64,000 nucleotides of DNA, taken from NCBI GenBank assembly GCA_004802725.1, contig SGPM01000044.1, positions 1 to 64,000 on the forward strand, in the 5' to 3' direction. The notes beneath the pieces are model-generated. The model did not search any database. It had not been told where the DNA came from and worked only from the letters and a program-made list of their open reading frames with translations. A program made the position numbers and the translations under genes. This document shows, piece after piece, positions 59,496-64,000 of the stretch; the stretch's first letter is position 1; each line of letters starts with the position of its first letter. Source of the stretch: Antrodiella citrinella. Its lineage: Eukaryota; Basidiomycota; Agaricomycetes; Polyporales; Steccherinaceae.

Positions 59496-62400
59496 CTAAT
59501 CATACCACCGCTCCTTGACCTTCTTCCTCGACACCATCGGCCTCGTCACAAGGATCGCTGCGAGCAACCCTGAGATGGTCAATACAAGCTGAAGCTGAAA
59601 ATCCAAAGATCCAGTCAGCAAACGAAACGAAACGACGAGCACTAGAGAGGTGACGAACCTTGTTGAAGTCCTCACTCAGAACATCGAACGTCCCCGACGG
59701 AGACGATCGTGTCGAGAACAGGTCATGGGGACCGTACGCAAAGATGAGTGATGTTGACTCTAGGAGTGAGGGCGAGGTCAAGATTTGGCGCGCATATGAG
59801 ATCTAGAACAAAAGCGGTTTGTTTTGGTGTAAGAAAGGGCAAACAAAGATCAAACATACCTGGTATCGATGTGAAATGACTCTTTTGGGGTCATCTGGAA
59901 GCAGCGGGTCGTACTGAATAAGCCATTCCTCTGCCTCTTCGGCGGTGACTTTCCGTTTCGGCCTACGAGGATCGAGGAACCGTCGAGGGACGGACACAAT
60001 CTGGCTGTTGTCCGTGGCAACTATACATTCAACATGTCAGTGAAGAAAGATTCGTCTTAATCAAAGAACTCACTCAGGATGTCCTTGACGGAGATCCCGT
60101 ACTTCGTCGAAGTGGTGGTCATGGCCAGTATACCCCTCGGGAACACGAAGCTCTGCTCATACACGGAAACATGTGTTGTCAGATTTGAGTACGAGGCGAG
60201 TTCAGAACTATGGGGAAAGTAATTTGAGTCTCACTGGAAGAACAGCAAAGATGTTAAGGAAAACTCACCTGCTAATCTTATCGTCGGGCTGAGCACCCTC
60301 GTACAGCTCCACGCTAACAAGCCTATGACTCTTCGCCTGATCTGGAGCGCCAAGTTCGCCGTCGTAGTACGAGTATACAAGCCAGTTCTCCGTGAACACA
60401 GCCTTGACGTTGCATTCGCCGCTCGGCGAAGCTGGTAATATGGAATGGTATAAAACTGTACCTTTGCCACCATCTAGCACATAGACGCCGCAGGACTTCG
60501 CTTTAGCCATGGGCAGAGAGCCAGTCAGGACAACGAGCGTGCTCGGGTTGAGGTATTTGTACAGCGTGGTACGATTACCCAGAACTTTGCCGTGGGATGC
60601 GACGGGGCTTGAGCTTGGACGAGTGATGATGGAGAGGATATCTTCGTTTGGGGGGAAAGCAGTAGTCCAAGTTGGGTATGCGACGTGCTTGCCTGTAAAC
60701 TCTTTCTCCACATTGATCCTGTGTCCAGTGAGAGTGCGTGTAGTCTCAGACGATGAGCGAAGAGGAAAGTGGAGAGATCGGACGACATTGGTGAAGACGT
60801 CGTAATTGTGGGAAGTATCCGGGAATATGTGAGTCTATGCCATAGGTTTAGATAAGTATCGAGGTCAAGTAGTACATGGACAGCAACTCACCTGCAGGAA
60901 CTCGTCAAAGAGGAGAACAAACTTGGCATCATCGTCCTGATACAAAAATGCCTCAACACACGATCCAGCGATCACATCCTTGCCTTGAAGGATGTCTTTG
61001 TCCTGTGACACTCCAAGGGCGTCAGCACCAGTGAGGGCGTCGACATGGAAAACAACTGTGTCAGTAAGACTCTGAAAATGGGTGTCAGGGAGTAACGACA
61101 TAGGTGACATGGGATCACGAACGTTGTCCGCCTTCCTCTCAGCTACAATTGCGACCTGAGGCGTGGCTCCGTCGGCATCACCCACAGCCCTGGTCACAAA
61201 CATCTTCAACGGAATGATCCTTCCACCAACCTCAGCAGCCCAGCCGAGTCCGTACACCCTGCTCCACACGATCTCACCGCTCGAAGAGTCGATTCCAAAC
61301 ACCTTGCCATGAGTAGTAGCTGCGACAATGATCTTACGCAAGCCAAAGGCATCCCGAGAAAGGGGAACTGAAGCATTTGCTTGAGACGCGACAGAGGACG
61401 AAACGGACGCATAGGAGCCGGTCGCAAAGCGACGTGCAAACTTAGCAGCGTATTGGGGAAAATTCTGTGCGATCGTTTAGAAGGCGAGGTGACGGACAGA
61501 AGCAGCTCGGCCACGAACCTGTGCATCAGAGAGCTGTCTGAAGAGACGGGAGCTGAAAGCCTCGTTTTCTTCATTGGCTATTTGGGAAGCGACGACCTTG
61601 GGCTCTGGCAATTCAACCATCTCCACGGCTCGAATGTCTGAGAGGCCTTCCTCACGAATCCATTGAAGCTGGTCCTGCTGCCATAGTTGAACGGCCCCAG
61701 TAGACGTGGTCAGCACCAACCGCGAAAGCACGCGGAGCTCTGCTGGATTGACAGCATCGAGGGCAACCTAGCGTTGAGCTGTGAGTATCAGCTCGCTTGA
61801 ATAATAGGAAAAAACGAACGTGTGTAATGATACCGTGCGTGTGGGTAGCGAAGGGGAAAGTGAACCCGGTGACAAGACCCTTTCCATCAGCCAGATGTGG
61901 TGCAAGGACGTGCGCGGAGGCTGTCTGTGATACTGGTCAGTCTATATTGGCACAGAAACGCATTACGACTCCCTCACTCTCAATATGTTTGACCAAAAGA
62001 CACGCGCGATGTAAGGGGCGCCGTCCATGTCTTTACCACCTGTGTATATTGATTCGCTGTACTGCTTGGATGTAGCCTGGAGCAACAAGGTTAAGACGTT
62101 TGCGTCGACTGCAGGAATGCACACTAACGGAGTTCTTGAATTCCCACGTCACCTTCAATGAACCGTCATCTGCGAGCTTGACAACACGGCCACTCCCGTC
62201 CTCCTTGATCCCTACGATTTGGCCATCCTCACACAACTTGACATCGAGGAGTTTCTTGTACGTGGCCCCTTTTGTCACGGATGCTTTCCCTTTCAGGTCA
62301 GGCGCGAGGCGCAGCGAATGTATACGTCCGTCTTGAAGCCAGACCACATGAGAGTCCTTGTTCTTGTTGCTGAGAACGAAAAGCTGAGACGGGCCCTCTG

Positions 62401-63281
62401 TTATTGAGGATGGAATGTCCGCGCTTGAGAGTTCCTCGCCCGTCGTCGGAGAAAACGCCGTTATATGGACGGTATATGATGCAAACGACTTTGCGAGTCC
62501 GACGAGATAGATGGCTGATGGTGTCGAGACGACGTTGGAGTACACATAGAGAGAACTTGCCATGTAGTGTCAACAAGCTGTAGTCGACGCGAAATGTACT
62601 GGAACTCACGCTTGATCCTGCGAGGCCCATTCCCACTGCACGTCTCCGCTTTGACCATCCACTCGTCGCAATTGATGTCCGTCGGTCAATATGAATACGT
62701 CGGACTCTGCAGAAGGGGCAAGCCCAATTCCAAGTGAAGTAGGTTCGAACAAGCGACCAGATTCTGGCGTGTGTAGTTGCCGCTCAACGATAAGAACGCC
62801 GGAATGCACGTCCAGTATGCGAAATGTTGCACCGCCGGGACCAGATAGCGAGGCAACGTCTGATGTAAACAACGGTGAAATCAACTCTGAACAAGAAAAA
62901 TGGTGATGCACTTACAATTGCCATATGCCTTATACGCAATGACGCGATCGCGTTCGTCAAAGACATGCCTCCACGCTATACTTCGCCGTAAGTTACTACC
63001 GCCATACCGTGTCATGATAAAAAGCGTTCAAACGCACCTACAGTCCCGTTCTCGGGATGCAATGCCGCCAACACATTGCTTGCTGTCGCCGTCAGCACCA
63101 CACTCTGCGTAGCTCCGAACTGCCAGTCCTCGGTACGGTGGAAGCTGGGTCCCGTATGGAGGGCCGTGAGAGGGAGTCCAATGAGGGCCTTGTGCCAGTC
63201 TATTGCGCCAGCTTCGGATGCATGTATCGCAAGGAGAGGCGAAACGAAAGCCGCCAGCCAAAGTCCAATGATGGTACGCAT
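59496..63281 (-). CDS. EMC1: ER membrane protein complex subunit 1
   Basis: Thirteen minus-strand exons: 63281-63038, 62975-62916, 62859-62610, 62555-62129, 62076-61978, 61924-61820, 61767-61519, 61464-60892, 60834-60269, 60207-60074, 60020-59860, 59802-59659, 59594-59496; 1036 residues, every phase consistent. A signal peptide (MRTIIGLWLAAFVSPLLA) is followed by beta-propeller blades (NVLAALHPENGT, AWRHVFDERDRV, ATTHGKVFGIDSSSGEIVW). The DUF1620 region covers roughly the last 220 residues (FVFPRGILAMTTTSTKYGIS, RRFLDPRRPKR, LIQYDPLLPDD, GPHDLFSTRSSPSGTFD). One membrane span (LVLTISGLLAAILVT, about 1007-1021) is followed by a Lys/Arg tail. EMC1 is the large lumenal scaffold of the complex that inserts tail-anchored and multipass proteins into the ER membrane. 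An alternative final acceptor would remove two residues. Confidence 0.95.
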
Positions 63282-63744
63282 GTTGAGCTGTTCAGCGACT
63301 CGTATCCTCCTTGGCGTCACAGAGCCTTTCAAGGCCGTTGTTCGAGAGAAAAATCGTCAAAGACTTGGAACCGTGGATGAGCTGGTACTTAGAGAAACTG
63401 TGGACCGCTGTTACCGCTGTGGCATGAAGCAGGGCCGTCGGCATCTGCCGAACTAACTTGACCACAAACTTGAAGTTACTGTATCCATGTATTCCTACAC
63501 AACTTGAAATCGACACTACATATCTGTTGTGATCATTTATGCTACGATTTGGTCTGTAATCACCTTGTACTACCTGGGACCTGAGGTCGTATTTGCAGTG
63601 TCCTTTCAGCAATTCAATACACCGCAGAGCCGCAGGCTGAGTCACTTGTGTAGTAAGTTAAAGTTATACCCGCACTGAGATGCGCGCTAATTTAAAAGTC
63701 TTATACCTGGGTCGTCTTCGCAACTGCGACTTGGAATCTCTCGT
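63282..63744. promoter_or_regulatory. Divergent promoter region of EMC1 and PAN2
   Basis: 463 bases between start codons pointing away from each other. AT-rich patches and a ttatac near 63702 are visible, but no defined element is assigned. Confidence 0.35.
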
Positions 63745-64000
63745 ATGTCTGCAACATACCACCTCCTCGATCCCATCACTCCCACAGCAGACAGTTATCC
63801 GCAACCCATCACTGCGTTAGCGTTTGATCCTCTCTCAGATACACTATGGACCGGCAATAATTCTGGTAGCATTGTTGCGCGGCACAGTGCTCAGGGCATC
63901 CGGGGAGTCTCATTTCCAGTTGGAGGGACCCTTGCTGTCCGCGACATAATCTCGACCGATTCAAATATTCGAGCTTACGGGGTTGGTGGAAATGGCATCG
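63745..64000 (+). CDS. PAN2: PAN2 deadenylase subunit, N-terminal part (runs off the window)
   Basis: ATG 63745 opens a frame that continues to the last base (85 codons seen). The pattern ITALAFDPLSDTLWTGNNSG, then VSFPVGGTLAVRDII and GVGGNGI, matches the start of the WD40 domain of PAN2, where a similar FD...LW.G..G signature opens the propeller. PAN2 with PAN3 trims poly(A) tails in the cytoplasm. The catalytic exonuclease domain lies outside the window, so the call rests on the N-terminus alone. Confidence 0.72.
   Translation, partial: MSATYHLLDPITPTADSYPQPITALAFDPLSDTLWTGNNSGSIVARHSAQGIRGVSFPVGGTLAVRDIISTDSNIRAYGVGGNGI

Overview
The window looks like nuclear DNA of a mushroom-forming basidiomycete (Agaricomycetes). 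Protein genes are compact and broken by many short GT-AG introns, mostly 50-60 bases, which I placed by reading-frame phase. The recognisable proteins are typical fungal housekeeping proteins, and there is an expanded family of F-box proteins of the agaric type. No rRNA, CRISPR array or complete coding transposon was seen. All exon coordinates are inferred from the sequence alone; where exon lengths sum to a whole number of codons I say so.

Left part (1-12.6 kb): a non-coding element with 170-base inverted termini (408-1418), a gene with a PD-(D/E)XK-like signature and an SR-rich tail (2025-3756), the U3 snoRNP protein Lcp5/neuroguidin (5533-6786), a large F-box protein (7060-9093) and the first member of an F-box/leucine-rich family (10023-11976). 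A tRNA-Tyr with a 15-base intron lies at 12582-12669 (minus). From there to about 22.3 kb I support no gene. A long disordered protein follows (22338-24687).

Middle (25.8-43 kb): three more copies of the F-box family (25857-27893 minus, a truncated copy 28699-29433 minus, a divergent copy 30508-32336 plus). Then come an ALDH3-type aldehyde dehydrogenase (minus, with a GC-AG first intron), an unrecognised six-exon gene (minus), NTF2 (plus, divergent from it), the dynamin-like GTPase Vps1 (12 exons) and a Crinkler/RHS-like P-loop protein (minus) whose Walker A lysine is replaced.

Right part (43-64 kb): cytosolic tryptophanyl-tRNA synthetase, a LOG-type phosphoribohydrolase with a 9-base microexon, a decayed F-box copy, a secreted GH88 unsaturated glucuronyl hydrolase, TATA-binding protein (with its own TATA box), a secreted alpha/beta hydrolase (minus), a further F-box relic with two in-frame stops, EMC1 (minus, 13 exons), and the start of PAN2 running off the right edge.

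The housekeeping genes serve separate processes (ribosome assembly, nuclear import, vacuolar fission, translation, ER membrane-protein insertion, transcription initiation, deadenylation) and do not form a pathway cluster. The variable layer is the six-member F-box family together with the Crinkler-like and nuclease-like genes, showing intact, truncated and dead copies side by side.
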